Positions 1-19,924 of a DNA stretch of 64,000 nt are shown piece by piece. Position 1 is the stretch's first letter; each line of letters starts with the position of its first letter. The notes beneath the pieces are model-generated. The model was not told the origin of the DNA and made no database searches. It saw nothing but the letters and a program-made list of their open reading frames with translations. The translations under genes and the position numbers were made by a program. Source of the DNA: Aquilaria yunnanensis (taxonomy: Eukaryota > Streptophyta > Magnoliopsida > Malvales > Thymelaeaceae); assembly GCA_039654915.1 (NCBI GenBank), contig CM077594.1:15437001-15501000 (forward strand), written 5' to 3'.

Positions 1-2090
1 CAGGTTTTAAAATTCAATACCTGAACCATACACATGCATATTGGTTTTTCATTTTTAGAACCAAAAGTGTCCCATAACCCGCATAGTAGATCGTTTCGGT
101 TCGGTCCATATGGTTCTACGGGTTGAATGAACACCCTTAGCATTTCAACTACTATGAACGAATATAGATCACTTTTTTATATACCTGGGTGCTAATAAAT
201 TGTTTACATTTCCCAATTGGTGTCAAGATTGTAGAAGAACTTGGTTGTTTATGTTTTTTCTCAAAGCTACTAACATCCATAATCCAAATTATAATAACAA
301 CAGTAGATTTACTATTCATATGCAAATAGATTTAGAAAGAAAAGGAAAGTTGAAGTAATGTCATACCATGGACAATTTCATTGTGGATACTATTGCTTTA
401 AAGCTATCCTACAATTTTATAAGTTGAAGTCATGTCCCATATACATGCACAAGGAGGAAAACTAACAAAAGGAACTTAAAAGGAACTTATCAATCATTAT
501 AATGAAAAATGAGTGAACATGATAAAGAGAATAATTTATAGAGGCCAAGAAAAAAAGCTGAGAAATTTATTTGTTGAGAAATTTAATTTGAAAATAGAGA
601 ACAATTAATGCATTGAATTAGTAGAGCAAGTGAATCAAAATGGTTTTACATTTCTTAATCAAATCAGTTTTGCATGAATCATATAATAAAGAGATAATAA
701 TTATAATTCTTAACAGCTCTGGTTATTTACATTATTAATAACTAGAAGGTTGCCAGCACTTTACTATAGGTTGTATTATGCATATGCTGTATGTGTCTGA
801 CATATATAAAAAGTGTTTCAATTGTACATACACATGGCAGGTTGACTAAGTATATCTTTGTTGATATCTCCATAAATTACTTGATTTTTTTGTAATCATA
901 AACATAATCAGAAGATCTAAGAGTGTAAAGAGAAAGCTAAGTGGAGAACAGAAGAGACTCGCTCATTATGGACTATAACCAAAGAGTAATGAAAGAAGTT
1001 CTTAAACGTCTGGATTTGTTTAGATATAGCACCTAATTTTGGGGTAGTAATTTCCATGTCGTGTAATACCTCCAACTCTTTAGTGCAATCCAAGAAGATA
1101 GTGATGAATCATTTAAAGCACTAGGAATAATAGATTAATAAGAATGAGTGAGTGTGAAGGTGGTTGTTTTAAAACATAAAAAAATTTCTTTTAAGAATCA
1201 TATAATTTTTTTCATATAAGGTATTTATGAATCTTAATTCTTAATTAAGGATATTTGATATCATAAGTTGAAAGTAAAATCTATTAGAGTTTTTTAAATT
1301 TTATGGTATTTTATACATTGAGTTAGGAATTAAGATCATAAATACATTAAAATTCAAAAAACTTTTATATCTTACTTCCCTATTAGCTTCATCTTCATTG
1401 AATTACCATAGTCAGCTATGGTATTCCTCTTTCCACCAACCTCTAATTCTACCTTGCTGGGCACGAACAAATGTTAACTTATAGTACTTGAGACCTATAT
1501 TACAACCAAACAAACATAGGGAAGGCTATTAGTGTGTTTAACCAATAAACAAAAGTTAGATAATTCATTGATTCTAACTTCCCCCTTCATACAAGACCAC
1601 TCAAAAATCTCAAAAAGAAATATGATAAATAAAAATATACACTTCCCATAAACTCCGTGATATCCATACAAACTGCCATAATTGTAAAACAACAAAAAAC
1701 AAGTTAAAAAAAAAACCAAATAGTAAAATTTTTATACTAGGGTGTAATTGAAACTTCCAATAATTTAGGGGCCCAAAGAAGATAGGACAACATGTTGAGG
1801 GCTAACATTAGAATTAGGAGAACAACTGTGAGACACATGTTCTAATTTACAACTGGTACAGCTAAAACATGTAAAATCTTTAGGGTGAAAGTGAAACAAA
1901 AACACTAAATTGAGGACAAAAAGTGGCATTGAACCATCAAGCCAATGACAAGTGTAGTTGTCTCATCTCTCTATTGTGCTTTCATGTATTATATAGATGT
2001 TTAAAGGATTGAAGGAAGTGAAGTATAATGAGACAATTGTTATAAAGCTTAAAGCCATAAACTAATCTATAATGCATAAGAAGTTTGACG
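1..2090. other. AT-rich intergenic stretch, no gene seen
   Basis: I find no coding region here. The short open frames are low-complexity and lack splice or codon support. Around 1190-1370 an AT-rich imperfect inverted repeat (arms containing tatttatgaatcttaatt and its complement) may be an old MITE. The first 140 bases, ending in aatgaacaccc after a cggttcggtcc motif, resemble the end of a hAT-type element, but the other end lies outside the window. Both readings are weak. Confidence 0.5.
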
Positions 2091-2100
2091 ATTAGAGTGT

Positions 2101-3179
2101 GGGTAAAATTTATATTTAGTCTCACAACTTTAAGGGTTGTCCTAATATGGTTCCTTACCTCTAAAAGTGGTTATCAAAGTCCCCTAACTCAGCTACCGTA
2201 TCCTATTTTGGTCATTACCATCAGTTCTGCTATTATTTTGGATGAAAATTGCCTACGTGGCACCCATATTGCCATGTGTCCATCATTTCATAACAACAAG
2301 TGACTAAATTAAAAGAACAACAAATTTCAAACTAAAATGATACAAACACATGATCATAAAGTCCTAAGATATAGTTTTACCCATAATATTCTTCCTTAGA
2401 TCTTTTCCGATTTTAACTGTCCAGCCGCCCACTCCACCATCTGTGCCGCCCGCACCCTTGCCTTTCCGTCGCTTTGTCTCCCTTATGTTCTCTGTCTGCC
2501 CATCTACCTGTCTCTGTCTACCTAATCACTGCCACGCTCGTCATCCTCTCCGCACAATGCTTCTCTCTCTCGCCGCCACCCCTTACCAATTACGCTCGCC
2601 ACCGCCTTTCCTCGATTAGCCCCACCACCTACCACGCTAATTACTATCACTCTCTTCACCTCATTGGCTCTGGCCTATTTACCATTGCCACTCTTAAGTT
2701 TGTGATGATAACCATTTGAACTCGTTTTGGAATCGGACAAATCTGATGCCTTTTTCTTTTAGGTTCTTGCTCAATTCTAATTCGGGATAGAAATTTGGTG
2801 GGTGTGTTTGATTTTGGGGGCAATAATTGAAATGACAGTGATAAGGGGCAGCAACAATCTAATCGGAGATGAACGGCAGTGAGATTGGGAGAGATTGGGT
2901 AACCAACCTTTTAGGTCACTAAAATTACTTTGTGTGTCAGTTTTGACTTGAACTTTATTGTTCTCCTAATCTAGTCACTTATTATCATAAAAAAGGCTAT
3001 CGCATGGTAATATGTGTGCTATGTAGATAATTTTCATTTGAAATAACTATAGAACTGACAGTAGAGACTAAAATAGGATACGTTAGTTGAGTTATAGGAC
3101 TTTAATAGTTACTTTTAGAGGTATGATATCACATTAGGACGACCCTTAAAGTTAGAGAACTAAATATGGATTTTACCCG
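2101..3179. mobile_element. Non-autonomous Mutator-like element with long TIRs
   Basis: The left end (gggtaaaatttatatttag) and the reverse complement of the right end (gggtaaaatccatatttag) match and stay alignable for roughly 200 bp, giving long terminal inverted repeats. A 9-bp target duplication, ttagagtgt, lies at 2092-2100 and 3180-3188. Long TIRs with a 9-bp duplication are the Mutator pattern. There is no transposase ORF. The core, about 2400-2720, is much richer in C and G than the arms and has gene-like composition, so it may be captured host sequence. Whether the element ends at 3178 or 3179 is uncertain by one base. Confidence 0.82.
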
Positions 3180-3188
3180 TTAGAGTGT

Positions 3189-3779
3189 AGTCTATTTTTA
3201 TAGAGAACATAATAGTTCAATAGCCATCCAAATATTTAGGATGAGTTGTTTAAGACCAATGGGTTGAAAAATCACAAAAAAGATATCATAATAAATGGCG
3301 AGTACAATGTTTCTACTATATATATATGTACATATACACATCATTTATTTCAGGTTTTTTTAAAATACTGAATATGTTTTGGCTTCAAATGAATATGCTA
3401 ATAAAGCTTAGGACTAATGGTCATTTGACTTCAACCTTGGATACATTGTTGACCATGCACTTTAGCAAATGTCATTTTTGTATCTATTACCTATACGTAT
3501 CCACACATCAAATATATAGAAGCCGAATAATTGTTATTACTTTAACATATACATTAGTTCTTAGACTATCATTAATTCATCAATTTAAGGTTTAAGGTTT
3601 ATAATGCATAAGAAGTTTGCTGGTTGGAATCTACTATATTTTGTAGAGAACAGATACAATAGTTTGGTAGTCATCTAAGTATTCGGGATGAGTTGTTTAA
3701 GACTAATGATTTGAAAATTTATTAAAAAGACTCGACAATAAACGATGAATACCTGTTGCGAAGTTTTTACCATATATAT
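3189..3779. other. Spacer between two TIR elements
   Basis: AT-rich sequence with no gene. A stretch near 3600-3700 (taatgcataagaagtttg followed by atgagttgtttaag) repeats sequence flanking the preceding element at 2072-2089 and 3240-3255. The pre-insertion locus may therefore have been a partial local duplication. Confidence 0.4.
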
Positions 3780-6700
3780 GGGAAAATTACAAAAAACACC
3801 TTTGAGGTTTAGCTAAACCTCAAGTTTTGTCCCATTTGTTGCAAATACTATGCTTTTGCCCCATTCTCTATTTCAAATACTTATACTTTCCCCCTAACAA
3901 CTTACTGGCAGTTCGTTTCAAGTTAAACTACCCACATTAACGCGTTTTACTACGATTCACTATGCCACAAGTTGAAAAACTCCCTCAAGTTGTAAGTAAT
4001 TACAATCAGCCCATCTTCCCCACCTTCGGCCATCTCTTTATTTTACTTGTCCGCCACCGCTTTGCTGCATCTTTCCAGACCCATCCACCATCATTTCTTC
4101 ACATTTCTTCTCACTTGCTCTCTATCAAGGCCTGATTTCTTTTTAATTAATTTATATATTTTATTTTTTTTAAGTGAAAAAAAGGTAAAATATTTTTATT
4201 TGAGTTGATTTTAGCTGGATCTATTTCTCCTTCCACCTTTTTGGTTCGAAATGATTGGTAGTGACCCAACGTGACTACCTCGATTTTGACTACCTCGATT
4301 CCGCTTGCTCCGATTCGTCGATCGTGCTCCCTACTTTCGCCACTTTACCACCTCATTTGACGACCTTGATTTAGAGGCCGACAACTTCAAGACAAGGAAA
4401 GATGGGCTCGGCTCCGATTTCAGATCCCTCCAGCATGAACAACCTCACCTCGTCGGATCCTAATGACAACAACTTTGCTTGATTTTTGGTTTAGATCTGT
4501 TGCTTCATGTCCCAATTCTCTCAATTTACATGGCTACGAGATGGGGGTTTGTTGTGATCTTGGATGTCAAACAATGAGACGCCTAATCGAGACAGGGACG
4601 GGTCTGGTTGCGCCATGGCAGTGGCTTGTGAAAAAAAAAAAGATGAACGTGGCAGGGGTTGGAGAGGTGATGTTTCTGGTTCTGTCTGTAAATTGAACCA
4701 ACTTCAGGGGCGATTGACAACCGGTTTCCATGATCATGCCCAATAACATGTTAACAAGTTCTTATTAACCCAAAATGAACTGGCCATTAACTTTGTGATT
4801 TACTATTATGAGAGAAAAGAGAAAATAACTGATTTTACCTTCCTAACCTCATTTTTTATAAACTTTGAATTCCAAACTTATTCATCTAACAAAAAAACCT
4901 TTATGTTCTCCTTCCTTGATCTCTTCACGTCTGGAACCCAAAAATTCATCAAACAAACCAAACAACAAAATGAATCAGACTCACTACTTTCATATCGTTG
5001 TCTCTCTTTGCTCTCGCCCATTGAATTTATCACTCGTACTCAAATGGTTTTGATTTTGATGGCCCGGCTAGAGCCACGAGAATTGACTAATTGAGAAATG
5101 CAAATTCTTTCCTCTCTTGCCTAGAAATCCTAGAGCCACCACCGGAAGGAGTTCCTCTCCATCATCCAGACGCCTTTGACAGCTAGGGTTTTAGCAAGGC
5201 AAAGTTGGGTCTAGGTCTAAATAGGTTATTGACACTAGATCCCTTGACAATGGCGGAGTATCTCTGGCAGATTTTTTAGAGGATGATTTTATTCTAGAAT
5301 AATTTTTTTGGATTTCTTCCAAGTTTCGTACTGTTTGCATCTTTGCTTAAAACTGTCCAATAATACCTAAGAATCACAATGTCTTCGATTATGCCTCTAA
5401 ATCTTTGCTTAAAATAGTCAGTTGGTTCCTTGAAACCTCTACTCGAAATCATCAGTTGCTTTTGTTAGCTGCCCCGATTCACAAATGATTTGTAACGCTT
5501 CGGTTTCCTGGCAATGCTCCAGTTTCTCGAGATGCTCTGTGTTGCTCCCCTCCCCAACCGTTCATGAGATTGATTCCAACTGTTCACCGTTGTGAGATCT
5601 GTTAGATTTGTTCCAAGCAAATATTTAATTTTGATGATGACAAGTGTATTGTGTTATTGTGTTTAATTTCATTTTATTGGGTCAAAATAGATTTGTTAAA
5701 GTTGTGCTTAAATTCCAAGTATTTCAAGTGTTATTTCAAAAAATATGTTTTAAGTTTGATGATAAAACTTGTTTTTGAAGAGAAGTTAGTAGGTCATCAA
5801 AGTATATTAATGTTTGAATCAAGTTTGTTTTACAAATGACAAGTGTTTCTAAGTTGCTCCCAAGTTTTTACTTTAATGCGTTAAACTGGCTTAATCCGTA
5901 GTCTGAGTTTCCTGTAACTTTTCGAAACCATCAGTTAATGCGTTAAACTTTGGTTTTAACCTATTAAGTCGAAGCCTGAAAGCTTCGTTCAAATTCTACG
6001 AGTGGCGCGATTTCAGTCAAAGATTCAAATGGCACTTGGACGAACCAGAGGACGCCACCTGGACTGACTGGCAGAGCTTTTAATGAGCTGTCTCTAGCCG
6101 TTTTTGGCCGTTGAAGGACGAAATCGAGTTTTACCCGTTAAACTCGAAACTTAACGCAAAGTCTGGAACTTTTCCTCTTTTGCATAAAAAAACAGAGCAA
6201 CGGTCACCAGAATTTGTGAAGCTTTTCCAGACATCTCCAGCAGGTTTTCAATGTCTCTTTGGCTCCCAAATGAGTATAAAAACATAGAGAAACACTTTGA
6301 GAACTAACTTGGTGATAAGATCAAAGATTCATCATCAAATGCTCATCAAAGTGTTCATCATTTGAGAAAAGAGCCAAGTTTTGTGCTTTCACTTGTATAT
6401 CTAGCAAAGAGTGCTATTATATGAGCTTGTGAGTTTGTAAACATTCCAAGTCTTAGAATCTCTTGAGTGTGGAGTGGTTTCTAGTGAGCCTTGGAGAAAC
6501 CTAGAGATTGGTTGGGTGTGAACCTTGAAGAAAACACCATTGTAATCTTGATCAAGAGATAGTGGAGGAAATCTCAAGTGGGCAAGCTTGAGGAGAGGAC
6601 GTAGACTCCGGTTGGTGGAGTTGAACCTCTATAAATCCCAGTGTACTCTTTCCTTGTCTCTCTTTATATTTTGCTTTATATTTTCCTTATACTTGCTTAG

Positions 6701-7233
6701 TTTGTTCTTGATTTGGTTAAGTAAATTTAGTTGTAAAATTTGATTTTGCTAAAGTTTTTAATACAACAAATTCACCCCATTTTGGTTGCACTTGGGCCAA
6801 CAAGATCGATTCTAGCCGTGCACCATCGCAAGATCGATTCCAGCTGCTTACTGTCGGTGGGCCATCGAATGTTGGGTAATGAATTGAGATTGTTGATGGA
6901 CCATCAGACTATTGCTCATTCACTGGGACTAAGAAAATAGAGAGAAGAGAGGAGGGAATGGATAAAGGCAATGAGGAAGAAGATGAACTATTTATAAACC
7001 CAGTTTTCGGCGATGTGGAAGGTAGAGATAGAAGAGGAAAAAATTAGATGCATAAGTTTGGGGGGTGAACTTATCGAAATAAGGAGGCTAGGGGGAGAAA
7101 ACGAGTTTATCCTTTTTTGTTTTAACATGTCATTAATGGAGTTAAGGTTGGAGCGGTCAGTTGTAGGTATTTGAAATAGAGGAACAAAACTTGAGGTTTG
7201 GCCAAACCTCAGGGGGTTTTTTGTAATTTTCTC
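3780..7233. mobile_element. Long-TIR (Mutator-like) element split by a solo LTR
   Basis: The left end (ggaaaattacaaaaaacacc, then gaggtttagctaaacctcaa) is inverted at 7160-7233 (gaggtttggccaaacctcag, then gtaattttctc). Homology continues inward for at least 60 bp. Without the solo LTR at 5600-6802 the element would be about 2.25 kb. No transposase is recognisable. GC-rich stretches with gene-like composition occur at about 4010-4460 and 5100-5600. The flanks (catatatat and acacacata) are too AT-repetitive to confirm a target duplication, so superfamily assignment rests on TIR style. Its right end sits just upstream of the NSF TATA box. Confidence 0.65.
5600..6802. mobile_element. Solo LTR, 1.2 kb, with 5-bp target duplication
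   Basis: The sequence begins tgttagatttgttccaag and ends cacttgggccaaca, the TG...CA termini of an LTR. A perfect 5-bp duplication, agatc, sits at 5595-5599 and 6803-6807. No primer-binding site, polypurine tract or internal coding domain is attached, so this is a solo LTR left by LTR-LTR recombination. The end motif and the early atgatgacaag motif recall LTRs of the SIRE/Maximus group of Copia elements; that family name is a recollection and was not searched. It is nested inside the long-TIR element. Confidence 0.85.
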
Positions 7234-7291
7234 ACACACATATAGAGAGAGGGGTCTAACCCAAGGATACAATTAAGAAAAATCGATAGAA

Positions 7292-7300
7292 TTTATATAT
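7292..7300 (+). promoter_or_regulatory. Probable TATA box of NSF
   Basis: The tttatatat motif lies about 185 bp before the NSF start codon, which would place transcription start near 7325 and give a 5' leader of about 155 bp. It is only about 60 bp from the end of the upstream TIR element, so little unique upstream promoter sequence remains. Confidence 0.5.
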
Positions 7301-7480
7301 TTCGCAGGCATAAAAATCTTGCGCGATTCGATCCGTGCGTCTCCCGCCCAGACAGGAGAACAGCCTCCTTATTTGGGTCTTCATTTCCTTCAATTCGAAG
7401 TTAACCCGTGCTCTTTTAATCGCCGATCATCTCCGGGGAACCTAGACAGATCCAACCGAAGCACTGACCAGAAAAAGAAA

Positions 7481-16239
<8,759 letters not shown>

Positions 16240-16902
16240 TTTGTTCCTAATATTGTTTTGTTTTCCCTTGTGATTATTGTGTATTTCATTTCTCGATTTC
16301 CCTTTTCGTTGTACCTGCAACAGTGACCTTGTGGCTTGTGTTTGAGTGATTTTGACATTAGCCCATACGGGACCTGTGACGGCAAAACTCGTTTTGTTGA
16401 GAATTTCCGTATTCATCTATATATATGTCGTGGAAATGTGGGAGATCGTTTTTGTGTCTAACATCAAATATGAAAGGACATCAAATATTGGACGGTGTAC
16501 TAATTGTGAGTGAAATTGTGGGTTATGTGAAAAGAGGGCAGAAGAAAATTTTGATATTTAAAGAGGATTGAGGGGGCGTATGACTATCAATTGGAGCTTT
16601 TTAGACAAAGCTAGGGCGCAAACAGGAACTAGTGATAAACGTAGTGCTTGGATTATGAGTTGTTCAAGTTCAGCTTCGGTTTCTATTCTTGTTAATGGAA
16701 ATCCAACATCTGAGTTTGTGAATGAAGGGGATTCACCAGGGAGAAACTATGTCGCACTTTTTGTTTATCTACGATTATAATTATAATTCTGATTCAATTC
16801 TAAAATTTTAATTTGTAAAAAACAAAAAATGACTTTCATGCATAATCTTGATTTTAAGAACCTTGGTTTCAACTTTCCATTTTTTTTCTTCAAAAAATCA
16901 TA

Positions 16903-17196
16903 CTCCCTCCGTCCCAATTTACTTAAAACGTATATATTTTTTTTGGAAGTTTCAAAAAGTTGAAACGCATTCTCTTTTGGAAAAGTTTAAACAATTAAAT
17001 TATCATTTTACATGAAATCCAATAAATACTCTTTTTTTAATCTCCACTCAATTTCTCACTACACAAAACTCAAAAAAGAATCTTTTCTTTTTTAATCATT
17101 ATTTAAACTTTTACTACATAAAAAAATAACATAAATTACATATATTTTAATCTCCGTGCCCAGATAAATGTTTCAACTAAAATGGGATGGAGGTAG
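16903..17196. mobile_element. Stowaway-type MITE
   Basis: The left end ctccctccgtcccaattta and the inverted right end ctacctccatcccatttta form the Stowaway (Tc1/mariner) terminal inverted repeat. TA target duplications lie at 16901-16902 and 17197-17198. The 294-bp AT-rich interior has no coding capacity. It lies about 660 bp downstream of the NSF stop codon. The intervening 16240-16900 holds the NSF 3' flank and no other gene that I can see. Confidence 0.88.
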
Positions 17197-17534
17197 TATT
17201 ACAATTTTTAAAATCAATGCAAAAAGAAGATGTGTGATGAAGGTTTGTGAAAACACCTTAATAGCTTTTGAACTCTCAGTGGTAGATTTAGAATTTTTTT
17301 TTTAAATGTGGCCCATATATATGCATTACTACTAAGAACTAGGTTCATATAATAAAAATAAAAATAAAAATTTATGTATGTGATAAGTAGTAAATATCTT
17401 ATAATGATCTAGAAGAACTATTGAATAAACCTCTTCTGAACTGAAAAGGTGATTTTAGAGTCAAGTTTTTTGCGTACAAATTTCATCTTATTTATGGTAC
17501 TCAAATAAGCAATTTTTTAAAGGATTTTTATTAA

Positions 17535-18700
17535 TCTATTAATATATATGAAAGCAGGTTATTTGGCATTATTGTCTTTTCATAATTTTTAAAAAATAAA
17601 AAAAATTTCACATCAAGACACGTGTAAATGCAAATTAACCACAAACAGACACATGGCAATTTCTAAAAATACCCCTATAAACTATAACGTGTCAACAGCC
17701 CATTCGTTTCTTCATTGCAAGATTGGACCCTAATTACAATTGTGCCATTAGTGGTTAGACATAACCGTTTGTCATTACTTTTTACTTTTTATTGCCCTTC
17801 AATAGACAGTTCAAGCCTAGGAATTCCGGATACCCCACGTCATCGAACGTTCCATTTTTAAAACCAATTTCAAATTAACAATTATTGACCGATATATGCA
17901 CTAATGCACGTGCCCACATTCCCACTTCAGCACATACCACTTTAATCTACAATACGATTTTTTAACCTTTTAACCCCAACTCCCTTTACTTTACACCCAT
18001 TATCTACTTACAGTTAATGTAAAACAGTATAAATACACCACCATTACAGTATTTTTTTTTTTTTCACTTTTTACTCTACTTTTCAGTACTAAAATGAATC
18101 TTCTCTTTCTCTCAACTCTGAAGCGTTTTATTATTCAGTATACTTTTGCATACTAAAATCATCTTCTCTTTCTCTCACCTTCCAACCACTGTGTTAGTCA
18201 GTTTCTGAAGCTATGGAAGCCACCGGTTCCTCCATTGCTTGCAAGGAGAAGGCAGCACGTCCGTCAAATTAGCTGAAGCAAGGAAAGGTTTCACTGTGTC
18301 TATCCAATTGCTTCGTCAATCACCTATAGAGGTTGACAATTTCTAAAATCTCAGCATCCATTAATTTTCATTCTATAGTAAAAGAACTTATGTGCATTTC
18401 ATTGTCCCAAATAATTGAAGGATCATTGAAGAAACAAGGGAAAACAACCAATTTTTACCAGCAACAAATACCAGGTTATATTTTATTTCTCCAATAATCT
18501 CATCGCATGCACTCAATTTATGTTCTCAAAACTTATTTTTTACTTCATTTTCCCATAGAGAATTTAAGTATCAAATGAAAGGATCCCACCATTTACAGGG
18601 TAACAACTTCTAAAATTTTAGCATTATAGATTTGTTTTTACAACCCACCAATTCTTATTCAATGCTGCACATACAGCTACAGCAGGAAAGGAAAAGTTCA
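17535..18700 (+). mobile_element. Possible Helitron, 5' end only
   Basis: The sequence tctattaatatatatgaaag just after an A matches the usual 5' terminus of plant Helitrons, which insert between A and T and begin with TC. The following AT-rich sequence has cacgtgt and acacatgg motifs often seen in this class. I could not fix a 3' end (a hairpin followed by CTRR) and see no Rep/helicase ORF, so the right boundary is arbitrary. Around 18020-18240 are a tataaata motif and CT-rich leader-like sequence that may be captured promoter DNA. Confidence 0.4.
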
Positions 18701-18822
18701 AGACCGTAGCCCCTACAATCGACAACAACACTACAGCAACTTAAGGAAAGAAAGACCAGGTTCCAAATCAAACCCTCGAATCAAATTGCTTCGTATTTTA
18801 ACTAAATTGTTTGTTTGTTCCC

Positions 18823-19094
18823 TGCTTGCTCTATTGTTCATGATTTTTAAGTACAATTTTTTTATAAGGTTGCACAAAATAGAAATGATCTTCTTACTAA
18901 TACAATTAGGATAACCACAGAATAGGGTTCCTGGTATGAGAAGAATGCCATGTGGCTGCCTGCTCGCTCTATTGTTCATGAATTTTAAGTTAACATTTTT
19001 GTATAAGGTTGCACAGAATAGAAATGGTCTTCTTATTAATATAATTAGGGTACCATAGCCTAAGGTTGTTTTGTATGGGAAGAATGCAATGTGG
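18823..19094. repeat. Tandem direct duplication, 138-bp period
   Basis: Two copies start at 18823 (tgcttgctctattgttcatg) and 18961 (tgctcgctctattgttcatg) and run through ataaggttgcaca and agaatgcaatgtgg motifs. They differ at perhaps one base in seven, so the duplication is old. The 122-aa open frame on the minus strand arises from the repeat and is not evidence of a gene. Confidence 0.8.
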
Positions 19095-19218
19095 TCCAAT
19101 TTTTATTTTCCATCATGTATGACAATTTTTTATACAAATTTTTTTAAGTCAACAAATGTGTTATTCACATTTCTTAAATGGAATTTTCATGATGCTCAAT
19201 TAATTTTTTTTAGCCTAA

Positions 19219-19641
19219 ATGGACATTATAGAGGTTATACGGATACCTTTCGTGAAAGCCCTTGACAACTTTTGCACAAAGCAGAAAAAAGACTCTTCTG
19301 CCTACCCTAATGCTCTAGAAGGAACAAAGTTTATGTTTGATGTAGAGATTGAGCTTGGGAAAACAGAAGAAGGAGAAAAGAATTATGTAAAAGTGAAGGA
19401 CATGCTATCAAAGGACCTTAGTCTTGCTATGGAGTCAGCTGCAAAAAATGGAATCCATAGGATTTCAAATTTTCAGAGAGTTCAGGTTTGTGATATCAAA
19501 GTTGAGGCTAATTTTGCTCTAAGGGAACAACTGACAGATAGAGAGTATGAGAATGATTGTCTTAAGTTCGAAATTGACAGGAAAAATAGATTAGTTGTGC
19601 GTACTTACAACATAGAAAAAGCCCCAGGTTCTTTTTTCTAA
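19219..19641 (+). CDS. Unrecognised 140-aa ORF, possibly a terminal exon
   Basis: The frame is open for 140 codons with gene-like codon use and charged, soluble composition (stretch KFMFDVEIELGKTEEGEKN near residue 37). A pyrimidine-rich tract ending in ttttttttag lies just upstream, so it could equally be the last exon of a longer gene whose earlier exons I cannot identify. I do not recognise the family. It lies next to Helitron-like sequence and about 280 bp before the FANCE-like gene on the same strand. It could be a captured gene fragment. Confidence 0.4.
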   Translation: MDIIEVIRIPFVKALDNFCTKQKKDSSAYPNALEGTKFMFDVEIELGKTEEGEKNYVKVKDMLSKDLSLAMESAAKNGIHRISNFQRVQVCDIKVEANFALREQLTDREYENDCLKFEIDRKNRLVVRTYNIEKAPGSFF

Positions 19642-19924
19642 AAATAAATCTTATTTCTCGGCTTCCATGAGAAAAGGATAGCATGAGAGAAGGAAAGATA
19701 AAAGAAAGAGAAATTTGAAATAATTGTTGATGTTTTGTTTTGGAGAATAATGCAAAATTAAAGTGCCACCACTTTTTTCTTTCAAATTTTACTAATTTTT
19801 ATGTTATTTTAGTGTTAGTGTGATCTAATAAAAAATAAAAGAGCCAAATAATATAAAAAATGTTGTATTTTTTCATTCGGGGAAAATTCAACCGGACACA
19901 CTCTCTCTCTGGCCAACCGGAAGG

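Noticed and set aside
18731..19099. 122-aa minus-strand ORF
   Set aside because: It is produced by the 138-bp tandem duplication; the two halves of the protein repeat each other with drift and have no family resemblance.
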